Shown here: positions 34,647-45,841 of the stretch, piece after piece | How positions within the stretch are numbered: the stretch's first letter is position 1 | Layout: every line of letters begins with the position of its first letter | Source of the DNA: Dipteris shenzhenensis | Taxonomy: Eukaryota; Polypodiophyta; Polypodiopsida; Gleicheniales | Length of the DNA: 64,000 nt | Assembly (NCBI GenBank): GCA_047967505.1 | Contig: CM106541.1 | Direction: 5' to 3' (one strand) | The notes under the pieces: model-generated | What the model was told of the DNA's origin: nothing | Databases searched by the model: none | The model's input: the letters and a program-made list of their open reading frames with translations, nothing else | Position numbers and translations under genes: made by a program

Positions 34647-37261
34647 CCTTGGTATAGGTGATGTCATAATCAAGTGTGCCTTTGATGTATTTCAGCACCT
34701 ACATCCCTGCCCTCCAATGGTTCTCGCGGGGCTTATTGGAAAACCTGCTTAGTATAGCAATCACAAAACTGATGTCCGGCCATGTGTTGCACAAGTAAAT
34801 CAAGTTGCCCACAAGCCTGTACTTTGCTTCGTCCACCAGTGGTGATGAATCCTTGTTTGAGAGCTTTGCGTCAACCTCCATAGGGATACCAATTGTCTTA
34901 CACTCAGCCATGCCAAATGCCTTCAGTATCTCTCCAGCATACTTCAGTTGTGAAATGAAGATCTGTTTTGGCTCTTGTCAAACTTCAATCCCCAAACAGA
35001 AATGCATCAGCTGTCATTTCAAACTCTCTTCCTAGCAAATGTTTCATCTACAAGATCTTCTCTTCATGGTTCCCTGTTATGACAAGGTCGTCCACATAAA
35101 GGACCATGATCATACACCTGCTCCTTCTCTGAAGATATACAAATTTGCATCAGATGGGCTCCTCCTGAACCCGTTTTGCAAAAAGTAGGCATCAATTCAC
35201 TGGTACCACGCTCGTGGGGTCTATTTCAGCCCATAAAGTGCCTTCTTCAGTTTGCAAACTTTACCTTTTGAACCGGGGATCTCAAAACCTGGTGGTTGTT
35301 CCACGTATACCTCCTCCTTGAGATCTCCATTCAAAAAGGAGGATTTCACATCCATCTGAAACACGGGCCAACTTCCCTGGGCAGCCAAAGCCAAAACACT
35401 ACGAATTGTGGTTAGTCGAGATGTGGGAGCAAAAGTATCTTGATGATCAAAATCATGTACCTGTGAAATCCTTTTGCCATGAGCCGAGCCTTGTACTTAT
35501 CCAACGTGCTGTCGGACTTGTACTTGGTCTTGTACACCCACTTGGTTTTGATTACCTTGCATTTTGGTGGTTGATCCACAAGGTCCCAAGTATTGTTCTT
35601 CATTATGGAGCCATACTCCGACTGCATAGCCTCCATCCACCTATCATCGCCCTGTGCCTCTTCAAGACATTTGGGTTCATCAGCATGGATCACTTCTATC
35701 ATCAAAGCATAGTTGACCAAGTATTCTTGTGCCCTTCTTTGCTCCTCTAATCTCTTGGACCAGTGGTGTTCGGATGGTTCTTCCTCAATGGCTGGAGGTT
35801 CTCTACCATCCAAAAGTTGCTTTACCCACTTCGGGAATGGCCATTGCCATTGTGGTTCTGTAGGCTCTTCTTCATCTTCTTTGTCTTGAATCCTCCCAAG
35901 CACTATTGGCTCAGTTCTGTCTGCTACTGGTGGCGGTACTAGATGGATATCCTGGTCCTGGTCGTCTGGGAAAGAAGCATCCTCCTCCAATTAATGTGGC
36001 TATTCTGAGAAGACCACATCGTGACTTACAATTACCTTCTTAGTAATAGGGTTATAGAGACGGTAACCCTTCGCCTCTTCACTGTAGCCCAAGAAAATAC
36101 ACTTCCGGCTCTTTGGTTCCCATTTGGTCCTAGTAGCATCAGGGACATGCACAAAACAGTCACATCCAAAAAGAGTCCAAAAACTCTGAAATGTGTAGCT
36201 GAAGGTTTCTTACTAGAAAAGGCTTGCAGTGGAGTCATCCCATTCACAACCTTCGTGTAGCTATGATTTAGGATGTAAACTGCAGTGCTACATGCTTCAG
36301 CCCAGAAAGTCTTTGGCAAATCTTTCCCTTTCATCATACTCCAGCCCATTTCATAGATGACGTGCATCTTGCGTTCTGCTACTCCATTTTGCTGTGATGT
36401 ATGTGGCGGGGGTTTCTGCCTCTTGATTCCGTGACTTTTGCAGTAACTTTCGAATTCAGTTGATGTGAACTCTCCACCTCTGTCTGATCTCAACTTCTTC
36501 ACCTTCCTACCCATTTCTTTATCGACCATTACATGCCATTCCTTGAACCTACTAAAAGCCTCGTCTTTAGTCTTCAGGAAGTATATCCATATCCTTCTAC
36601 TGTAGTCATCGATCAACGTCATGAAGTAGTAGGAACCACCCAAAGCTTCCATCTCTATCATTCTGTAGAGGTCCGTGTGAACGAGCTATAGAGGAGACTT
36701 TGCCCTACTGGCCTCTATAGGAAAGGGATGCCAATGCTGCTTGTCCATCATGCAAGCTTCGCATACATCGGGCAAATTTGAAATTTCTGATAGGTCTGCA
36801 ATCATTCCACTTTTATGCATCTCCTTCAAAGGACTAAGGTTTGGATGACCAAACCTCTCATGCCACAACTTAGTGTTCTTCACATCCGCTCGAGCATTGA
36901 AAGCTGAGAGTTCGTAAATGTTGTTGCACCGTGTACCTTTACCAACGACCTTACCTTAAAGATCCAGAATCTATGCACCATTCTTATCAAATTGAACTTT
37001 GTAGTCCCAATCCATGATCGTGGAAATGGACAACAAGTTTCTCTTGATATCTAGCACATAAAGAACATCGGACAATTATTTTACAACTCCATCTGACTTG
37101 AAAGAAATCGTACCTTTTCCTTTTGCTGGACATTTTGCATCATTGCCGACTGCTACCAGGATGTCATTCCCTACCGCCTGTAGAGAGGTATACCAATCCT
37201 TCCGACTTGTCATGTGGTGCTATGCACCACTGTCAATGATCCACGGTTCATCTGCAGGTAC

Positions 37262-37429
37262 TGAGAGTGATCTCAACGAAAGCAAGAACGGAAGAGGGAG
37301 AGAGAGAAACAGAGAGCCACACAAGTTTTGGTGGGTGCAGAACACCCTAATCTTCTTTTTCATTCATTATATGTGTTTGAGTATTGTACATAACTGAGGT
37401 AAAGGCACAATGACCTTTAACCCCCAAAA
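37262..37429 (-). repeat. Copia-3 3' LTR
   Basis: Plus-strand ends TGAGAGTGATCTCAACG and CTTTAACCCCCAAA. The outer ACA has become AAA. The purine tract (AAGTGGGAGAT on the minus strand) follows. Confidence 0.9.
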
Positions 37430-37481
37430 TCTCCCACTTAAAGGACTATGTGCCTTTAATGGAGACCAACCAGTGAGCATA

Positions 37482-40400
37482 CTATCCAATGCCCATCAAT
37501 ACATGACAATACTCAAACCACTGACTAGGTAGACTCTTCATCAGCATATCTATAGGGTTATCATCTGTATGAACCTTGACAAGCTCTACGCGCTTGTCCT
37601 CAAGTACCTCCCTGATGAAATGGTACCTGACCTCAATGTGTTTGTTCTCTGCATTAAAGACCAGATTCCGTGCTAGCTGAATAGCACTCATGGAATCACT
37701 ATGCAATGTCGGTACACCTGTATGAATCCCCAAATCTCCCACTAGCCGATCAAGCCATATAGCCTCCTTGCAACCCTCTGTGGCTGCAACATACTCAGCC
37801 TCTGTGGTAGACAAAGCAATGCACTTCTGTGCATGAGACATCCACGACACTGCACCACCTGCAAAGGTGAACACATAACCAGAAGTGGATCTCCTACTAT
37901 CCACATGCCCTGCATAGTCTTAATCTGTGTACCCAAGTACACGCATGTCTCCTCTACCAAAGCAGATGCACATCTCCTTGGTACCCTTCATGTACCTCAT
38001 GATGCACTTAACTACCTCCCAATGCCTCTTTCCTAGATTAGCCATATACCGGCTAACAACTCCCACTGCAAATGCAATGTCTGGTCTAGTAGCTATCATA
38101 GCATACATAAGACTCCCAACCGCTGATGCATAAGGAACCTTGGCCATCATGGCCCTCTCCTCATCTGATTTGGGACTATCTGTATGACTCAGTTTCACAT
38201 ATGGAGGCAATGGAGTACTCACTTCCTTCCCCCCCTCCATATTCAAATGCTGCAATACTTTTGTAACATACTCTTTTTGTGAAAGCCAAAGGAGTTTCCT
38301 ACTCCAATCACGCGTGATGTGCATACCAAGAATATGACCTGCAAGTCCCAAATCCTTCAAAGGCCTCATGCAACTAATGCATCTAGCTCATAAGTATTCT
38401 TGCTAGCCAATAGCATATCATCCACATATAGTGCCAAGATTATCAGGCTATTATCCTTAGCCCTTTTAGTGTAGAGGCAGTGATCAATTTCACTCCTTCT
38501 AAAACCCTGGGACCAAATGAAAGCATCAAACTTCTAATACCATTCTCTAGGCGCTTGCTTAAGACCATAGAGACTCTTCTTCAGCTTGCAAACTAAATGC
38601 TCTTTGCCCTTTTCTTCAAAGCCTTCCAATTGCACCATATATATTTCCTCATGCAAATCCCCATGCAAGAAAGTTGTCTTGACATCCATCTGCATAAGCT
38701 CCATATCCTCTGATGCCACTAGTCCAAGCATGTATCTAAGTGTAGTCATCTTCACAACCGGAGAGAATATCTCATCAAAGTCCACACCCTTCTCTTGCTT
38801 GAACCCTTTAGCGACCAAACGCGCCTTGTACCTAGGCACATCATCACCTGTGACCTTCATTTTGTAGACCCATTTACATTGCAACGCTTTCTTTCCATGT
38901 GGCAAAGAAACCAAGTCCCAAGTCTTATTCTTCATAAGTGAACTCATCTCTGATTGCATAGCATACTCCCACTTGCGTTGATCCTCGCGCATCATAGCCT
39001 CTCTATAGCAAGGAGGCTCCCCGCAATCAGTAAGCATCACATAGTCTACCCCTGGAACAAACCTATCAGGCGGTCTAGACACTCTAGATGATCTTCTCAA
39101 GGGCATTTCAGCTTGCTGTCCCACCTGCATATCAGCCACATTTGGCTCATCATTTCCACCAATAGATGATCCATCATCTACCCTTGATTGTATACCTGTG
39201 GGAGTACTTGGTGGTACCATTTCTTGCACATTTGGTGCATGGACAGCTTACTGTCTATCAACATATGCAGGTGGATTCACATCTTGGAAATTGATTCTCC
39301 TCATTTCCACATCCCTCATGGGTGCCTTATGCATCTTCTTCTCATTGAAGACTACATCATGGCTACGTATGATCTTCTTTGCTTCTGGATCTCAGAGACG
39401 ATAGCCCATCTCTTCACTTTCACCATAACCCAGAAAGATGCATTTCCTAGACTCAGGATCTAGCTTCTTTCGAAGCTCTTTTGGCACATGTGCATATGCC
39501 TCACACCCAAATATATGCAAATGAGAGTAAGAGGGCTTCTTGCCACTCCATGCCTCTTCAGGAATACCACCATCCAAACTCTTACTAGGTGATCTATTGA
39601 TCACATGCACTGCAGTCTTCATTGCCTCAACCCAAAAACCACTAGAAAGACTTGCATTAGAAAGCATGCATAGCAACCTTTTTTGAATTGTACGGTTCAT
39701 CTTTCCTGCAATTGGATTTTGCTTTGGAGTACGAGGGGATGTGAGCTCCCTCTTAATCCACCTGACTGATTCTCAACCAAGGCCAGCCATTTTTGAAATA
39801 CCTGGAACACATCACTCTTCTGAGCTATAGCATAAGCCCACACTTTCCTAGTTGCATCATCAATGAATGTCACATAGTATTCAGCCCCGCCTAATGACCG
39901 TGTAGGCATGGGACCATAGACGTCTGAATGCACCAAATCAAGCTTTTCAAACTCTTTCTTTCCCCTTCTTTTATGGGCTGATTTAGTTTGCTTCCCATAG
40001 AGACAGTGCTCACAAAATTCAAAATCAGAGAAACTCAAATGCGGTACATAACCCAAACGGCATAAGAGTTTCATTCCATTCTGGCTCATATGCCCCAACC
40101 TGCAATGCCACAAAGAAGTGCTTGGCTGCTCGGTTATTGCAACAACATGATCAAATACCCCTGATACATGTAAGGGATACAAAGTCCCACACTTGGCACC
40201 CCTGACCAAAAGCATAGAGCCCTTCTGAGTTTTCCAACTCTGAAAGCCAAAAGTGGTGTGAAAACCAGCATCATCTAGCTAACCCACTGAAATAAGACTC
40301 TTGGTCTTAGGCACATGTCTGACATGTTTCAAAATAAATGCAGAGTACCCATTTGCAAAAGAAAACTTTATGTCACCTACTCCCACTATGTCACATGCAT

Positions 40401-40888
40401 AGTCATTTCCAAGATGCACACAACCTGTCTTTCCACTGTCATAAGTGGAGAACCATTCTCTATGGGGAGTAACATGGAATGAAGCACCAGAATCCAAAAT
40501 CCAATCCTGGGAATATGCATCATCTGAAGTGGTAAGCAACTCTACAGCTCAAACAACCTCTTCATGAGGTAAACTTTATTAGAGGGAGTTTCCTTTTCAT
40601 AAGTGGCACACAGTTTCTTCCATAAATCTTTCGTAGTCTGCTCATTTACTACTGTGAAATAAAATGACTGTGCAAGATGAAGTCTGATAGTAGATTTTGC
40701 TAATGCATCCAACTCATTCCAATCATCCTCAGACATATTTGTAGGCTTAGCTCAATCCCTGCCAAGGGTTTAATCTGCTTCTTTTGAATAAGAACATCCC
40801 TTATTTGTTCTTTCCACAAAGAAAAGTTTGTCCCATCAAACTTTTTAATGCTAAAAAACTCCTTTTCAGACATGGAAGAGGATGCCAT
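37482..40888 (-). pseudogene. Copia-3 gag-pol, with internal gag deletion
   Basis: Gag starts at 40888 (MASSSMSEKEFFSIKKFDG), but after KVYLMKRLFEL near 40545 the sequence jumps to LLTTSDDAYSQ, just before the protease motif WILDSGASFHVT. About 570 bp present in Copia-1 and Copia-4, including the zinc knuckle, is missing. Integrase (40215-39392), RT (39229-38534 and 38369-37920) and RNase H (37904-37482) follow. Stops include EWY-stop-KFD near 38535 and YTD-stop-DYAG near 37919, both shared with Copia-4. Part of the integrase around 39760 is also deleted (the LRTDNGGEY motif is absent). Confidence 0.88.
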
Positions 40889-42326
40889 GATGCAAATGAA
40901 GCAAAAATCCCAAATGCTAGCGCCTACAAGAGAGAATCACACCAAATACTAGGTGCACCCAAATGTGTATGCCACAATAGAGTGAAATATCACCAAAACT
41001 CATGTCTCAAAGCATCTGACTCATGTGCATATACTATGCATCCATATGAGCAAATCTGGCCCAAAAGAAAATGCCAACTGCAATGGCAATCCAAAATGCC
41101 AATAAGTGCCAAATGACTCAAGCATAAATACCGTCCACTGGCATATGCATTAATAATATATCATCCAAGAGAGCATAGCACTATCAGTGCATCACCTGCA
41201 ATGTGTCAAAGCCATCCTTCAGCAAAAAATAGCATCCATGTGCAAAGAGTCCATAAAAATAGCATCCCACAAGGCAATTTGGGCCTATCAACGCATCCAA
41301 TAAGGACCGCAATGCATCCAAATAGCCTATAAATCATCCACTGCAACCCAATGCACACCACAAATGAGCGCACACTGCTCAAACTGCAACCAAAGTGATC
41401 TGCATAAGGTATGCTCAAGAAATCATAGTCCCACGGTAATGACCGCTACTGAAAATAGAACCTAAGATGCCTCAAAACATGGGCGCCATTGCATAATCGG
41501 ACTCAGCAAGAAAATCTGCAAATATCTCTCTTCTGCCGGAACTCCAAAATCCCAACCGATGAGTGAGAAACGGGAGTCCACCTATCCACTGCCATGTGGC
41601 ATAAATCTAAGGTTTCAAAACCTTAGAATGAAAAATGCATAACAGAGAGACGAAATCGAATACACAGAGATCTATAACTCTGAAAATCCTCCACCGAATC
41701 ACGCAAGAACTGACAAGTAGGGGTCTTTGGGTGTCCGGAACGCAATGGGACAGACGGTTTTGGAAACCGTGGTCTCAATCACTAGGTCCAACACACGGAC
41801 TGAAAAACGTTTTTGGGAACAGAGCTGTTTGTAAACTCCACCGGAGTGCGAATGATGAGCAACATAGAAGTTTCAAGACCTCTTGAGTCCACTGGAAGTG
41901 ACACATCTGCAAATGGTTGCTCCAAACTTGAGTTCCAACACCCGGGCAGAAAAACGCAGAAACTGACACAGTGAGTCAGAAATCCAATGAAATGATCCCC
42001 GATTCAAGAATAAAGGTATTTCCAAGCTCCTGAAGTGAAGTGGACATCAAAAGCAAGCAATAGTTGCCTCTACAAGTCAATACGGAGTCTCTGTCATCGA
42101 ACGGAACAGGGAAAAGCTCAAAAAACGACTTTTTTTTTTGAAAACACTTAACAGGCTCTCAAAACCACTTTGCAAAACCAAAGTGACTTTTTCAAAGGTT
42201 CCTCCAAGGTCTCTACACACTCGGATGCAAGTAAAGTCACCCATAAAGCTTCCCACAGAGCTTCTCCTTCCTCCCACAGAGCTGCTGAGCTTCAAGCATT
42301 CACACACGCTCAGCTAGATCACCCAG
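40889..42326 (-). other. Copia-3 leader
   Basis: Homologous to the leaders of Copia-1 and Copia-4. No conserved reading frame. Confidence 0.7.
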
Positions 42327-42340
42327 GCTCTGATACCAAT

Positions 42341-42510
42341 TGAGAGTGCTCTCAACGGAAGCAAGAACGGAAGAGGGAGAGAGAGAAATAGAGAGCCACA
42401 CAAGTTTTGGTGGGTGCAGAACACCCTAATCTTCTTTTTCATTCATTTATATATGTGTTTGAGTATTGTACATAACTGGGGTAAAGCCACAGTGACCTTT
42501 AACCCCCACA
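42341..42510 (-). repeat. Copia-3 5' LTR
   Basis: 170 bp, plus-strand ends TGAGAGTGCTCTCAACG and TTTAACCCCCACA. Near-identical to 51238-51408. Confidence 0.93.
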
Positions 42511-43471
42511 AGTACATGAACCGCCTCCGTGCAAATCTCCTCAATTGTGACGAACAGCTCTATTGGTACTGCCTATGCGCTGTTGCTGGACTCTTTTTTT
42601 ACTCCGTTCTCATCTGTAATCTTCTTTCGGCACTCATTTTGCTTGTGCCCTGCCTTGTTGCAATAGAAGCACTTGATCTTCTTCTCTCTCTTTTTATCAT
42701 GAGAAGAAGATGGGTTACCAGAGTCCTTATCCTTACCTTTCTTTGATCCGGTCCAGAAAGCCAAATCTTCTCCAATCCTCATCTTTTGACGCATCTCCTC
42801 CTTCAGAAGCATCGCGCTGAAATCCTCAAAGTTGAGGGGTGGATTTTTGTTCAGCGTATTCAGCACCGTAACAAAACCATCGTACTTTGGTGGGAGAATC
42901 CGTATGCACCTTCATGCTAGATTCTCACTGGTGATGGTGATGTCAATCGCAGTCATCTGATCGCATAGATTCATCACCCTGGTGATGAACTTCTCTACCG
43001 CTTTAGACTCAAACAACTTCTCCTTCGTGAGTGGAGTCCCCAAATTTTGAATCTGCATCTGATTCATGGTCTCGTACTGATTTTTCAAGACCGTCCATGC
43101 CTCCTCTGCTATGGTGACATGTTGAATTAATTCCATGATGGAATCACTAACACTGCAGACAATAAAACACAGTGCATCTGCATTTCTTCTTGTCCATGCG
43201 AGAATCTCATCCGTAGTTGGTACTATCTGTTGTCCTGCATTGGCTAGATCCAGTCTCGCAACCGGCCTCACGTCCACCCTAGTAGCAGTGTCCCAAAGCT
43301 CGTATGCGCTTAGGATGGTCTTCATCTTAAACTTCCAGAGTGGATAGTTAGAGCCGTCCAACTTTTCGCTTTCGCCGAACGGTGGGATTCGCAGTCTTGC
43401 AGGCTGGGCCATCTCTCACAATCTACTCGCAAACAGAAAATACACTACTAAATCTTCTTGCTAGAGTCTAG

Positions 43472-43483
43472 GCTCTGATACCA
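43472..43483 (-). promoter_or_regulatory. Copia-5 primer-binding site
   Basis: GCTCTGATACCA directly adjoins the LTR start TGTAAG; complement of the initiator tRNA-Met 3' end. Confidence 0.9.
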
Positions 43484-44215
43484 TGTAAGAAAATAATACA
43501 ATGTCTATGCTCAATAGATAACAGGATCTCGTACGCAAGAGAGAAAACAAGATAGTATGGAGAATCAAAAATTTGATTACTGTAGAACTGATACAATAGA
43601 TGGTGCTGCCTCCCAACCGTACGCTCCTGTGAAAGAAGCTTTGATGGCATGCTGGAAATAGTAGAAGACGGAGGCTGGATACTAAAGAATCAGGGTTGTT
43701 GTAGCCAGTGATGAAATGGGCTTCACGGGCTTGCTCTTATATAGCCACCAGTCGTAGTCGGTTAGGCTCAATTGGGTGACCCACCCAATCTTCCCAAAAC
43801 GGTCGACTGGGGGTCGGTCCCAAAACAGGCCACCGACCATACGATACAATCGGTGTGAAAAACACAGCAACTAACATACAATGTCCGTTCGGCTCAGAGC
43901 TATCCGGTATCATCTGAGGCTCCAAATAGGCTCCGCAACCCGAGAGTGGGCTGCCCCAGAAAATGCTCCATCTACCCTTAGTGCGGTCAGTCAAGGGATG
44001 CCTTCCCACACTTGCATGTAGCCTAGATGGCGGTGTGCCAACTCTATCTGAAGCCGTCCAGCCATCAGGCCACACATGGCCCCCATCTGGTGTCCAAACC
44101 ACGACCTACTCGATAACCGAGCTACTTGAATGCCTTCTCCTCATATGGGGGGCTTACAAGTAGAGTTAGCTGGTTCCCACGTAGTTACACGAGAGTGGAG
44201 CATTGATATCTAACA
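43484..44215 (-). repeat. Copia-5 5' LTR
   Basis: 732 bp, matching 33184-33882. A TATATAGCC stretch near 43739 is shared by both LTRs. Confidence 0.92.
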
Positions 44216-44338
44216 ATCTGTCGGTGACAAAAAGCCTCAAAACTCTACATATTGAGAATACCCTGCTCTTCCTATGAAAGCCATAGGAAAGAGCCAACAC
44301 ACACCATCAGATATCAATATTGAACTATAACAAATGCT

Positions 44339-45828
44339 ATGTATATAGGTGCCACATTGAAAGTGGGGGTTAAAGTCAACTTGCTTATCAATGGAAAGAT
44401 TGTTGCCATTGGGACAATATTCTCTACATCACATGATGACATGTGCCAAGGTGTGCCCTTGGGAGAAAACAATGTATCAGTGGCGATCGATATTTGTATG
44501 GATGAAAGTGCACTTCTTCCATTTCCTTCAATGGATGCATTCTTAGTCTATGAGGCTTTGGGTAGTGTTATTCGTTGGAAAGCACGATCAATGAGTTGTG
44601 TGGACAATGTCAATGGAGCTATTGTACCAATGAATGATATAACATCAGATACCATTGATGTTGAACCTCTATGTGAATATGATGAGTTTTCCATTCGAGA
44701 ATCATGGAAGGACAAGAAAGTTTTAATATGGGATGAGTAGAAAACCAAGAGCATTGTTGAGGGTGTTCTTTTGTATGTCTACCCATTTGAACCTATAAAT
44801 TTTGAGATGCTTGGTGAAGGTAATCTATGTGTGGGAATTCAAAAGTATCATAGTGATGTATTAGGCATCAATACCATCCACTTAATAAAATGGCCCATTG
44901 CACAAATAACTTTTTAGATGGAACTTCATTAAGAATCAATGACACCATGAATTTTCCAAGTGGTTTTGGGCAAAATCACATGGAAGATGAGGACCCAAAT
45001 GAAAAATCCACAAAAAAGAGGCGTTATTGCATGATAAAGAGGAAAGCTAAAAAACCTAGCATGCCATTAGCATCATCTAGACTCACAAGGGATGCAGTCA
45101 CAAAAGTATCTATGATTGATTGTTGTGAACAAAATTGTTGTCAATTTGCCGGTCATCAAATGATATCCAAATTATGCATAGAGTATTGGGGCCAAAGTTT
45201 GGAGCCTCGCACCAATTATGTATGTGACATAGATGACAATGGGCGGTTTAAATATGTCTTTTCATTGAATGGTATTCAAGTTTATTGTAGAGCATGGTAT
45301 GAAATTAGTGGTATTCCAAAAACAACATTTTATCAATAAAGGAAGCAATTTGAAATTGGTATACGAAGGTGCATGCATGGTAATAAAGGAATTGGGTGGA
45401 GAGGTTGGGACTACACAGAACTGGGTAGAGCCATAATCCAAGATTTCATGGATAACAATTGTGAACCTATGCCACACAAAAGTATAACACTTTAGGATGG
45501 ATCAAGGGAAACACAGTTGGTGATACCGAATGTATACAAGCATGTTGATATTCTCTATGAGGTTAACATACAATTAAAGCATAGTTTGGGTTGTAAGGAG
45601 ATGTCAACTTCCACATTCAACCACATATGGACCTCTAAATTCAAGCATGTAACTTTGTCAAAAACAAGTGAACTCTTTAATGTGCTTTATGTAGTGCAAT
45701 CAAGGCTCAACTTGCAGCAACAAAATGCCAAAATGAATGTAATAAGTTGATGGAAGATAGAAGAAAGCACATGTTACAACAAAAAATTAGTAGAAATGTG
45801 TACTACACTTGGTGCAAATTTTTTGAAA
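44339..45828 (+). pseudogene. DUF8039-like / DUF7869-family transposase-like gene, 5' part
   Basis: The first frame (44339-44740) reads KVNLLINGKIVAIGTIFST, then LGENNVSVAIDIC and VIRWKARSM: the pattern G-x-V-x-L, VA-x-GTI, LG-x2-V-x-V and a Trp near the end, which I associate with the DUF8039-type domain of plant transposases. After a TAG (44738) and a frameshift near 44890, the reading shows CCEQNCCQF, FSLNGIQVYCRAWYEISGI and RRCMHGNKG, which match the middle of DUF7869-family proteins (zinc-like Cys pair, 'vC..af..i.Gis', HGN). It stops being readable where Copia-4 begins. The 3' part may be 52877-53590. Confidence 0.55.
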
Positions 45829-45841
45829 TGTGTATGAACCT

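Larger units (their letters stand above)
37262..42510 (-). mobile_element. Copia-3, Ty1/copia nested in Copia-5
   Basis: 3' LTR 37262-37429, 5' LTR 42341-42510, flanked by GGTAC (37257-37261) and AGTAC (42511-42515), a 5-bp duplication with one change. The primer-binding site adjoins the 5' LTR (GCTCTGATACCA, 42327-42338). The LTRs differ by about seven substitutions and a 2-bp indel. It is closely related to Copia-1 and Copia-4, with a gag deletion. Confidence 0.93.
33877..43412 (-). pseudogene. Copia-5 gag-pol polyprotein (interrupted and degenerate)
   Basis: Gag begins at 43412 (MAQPARLRIPPFGESEKLDG) with a zinc knuckle CFYCNKAGHKQNEC near 42660. Copia-3 (37262-42510) then splits it. Protease and integrase follow at 37260-36030 (KLWHERFGH, EACMMDKQ, RSDRGGEFTS, QQNGVAERK), then a linker and the start of RT at 35990-35410 (KWVYKTKYKSDS, ARLMAKGF), RT at 35400-34655, MITE-3, and RNase H at 34399-33877 (FCDSDWEGDVDSRRSVTGY, LSSTEAEYKS). 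Frames change at several points and many stops are present. It is a different family from Copia-1/3/4. Confidence 0.85.
33184..44215 (-). mobile_element. Copia-5, Ty1/copia with nested MITE-3 and Copia-3
   Basis: Minus-strand element. 3' LTR 33184-33882, 5' LTR 43484-44215, target duplication ATCTG at 33179-33183 and 44216-44220, primer-binding site at 43472-43483 and a purine tract next to the 3' LTR (GAGGGGGGGTG on the minus strand). It carries a MITE (34400-34646) and a complete Copia-3 (37262-42510). LTRs are longer and more diverged than those of the other copia elements here. Confidence 0.93.

Noticed and set aside
38586-39463. Plus-strand frames opposite Copia-3 pol (also at 46958-47742)
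   Set aside because: They recur because the copia copies are homologous; they are antisense shadows of RT and integrase.
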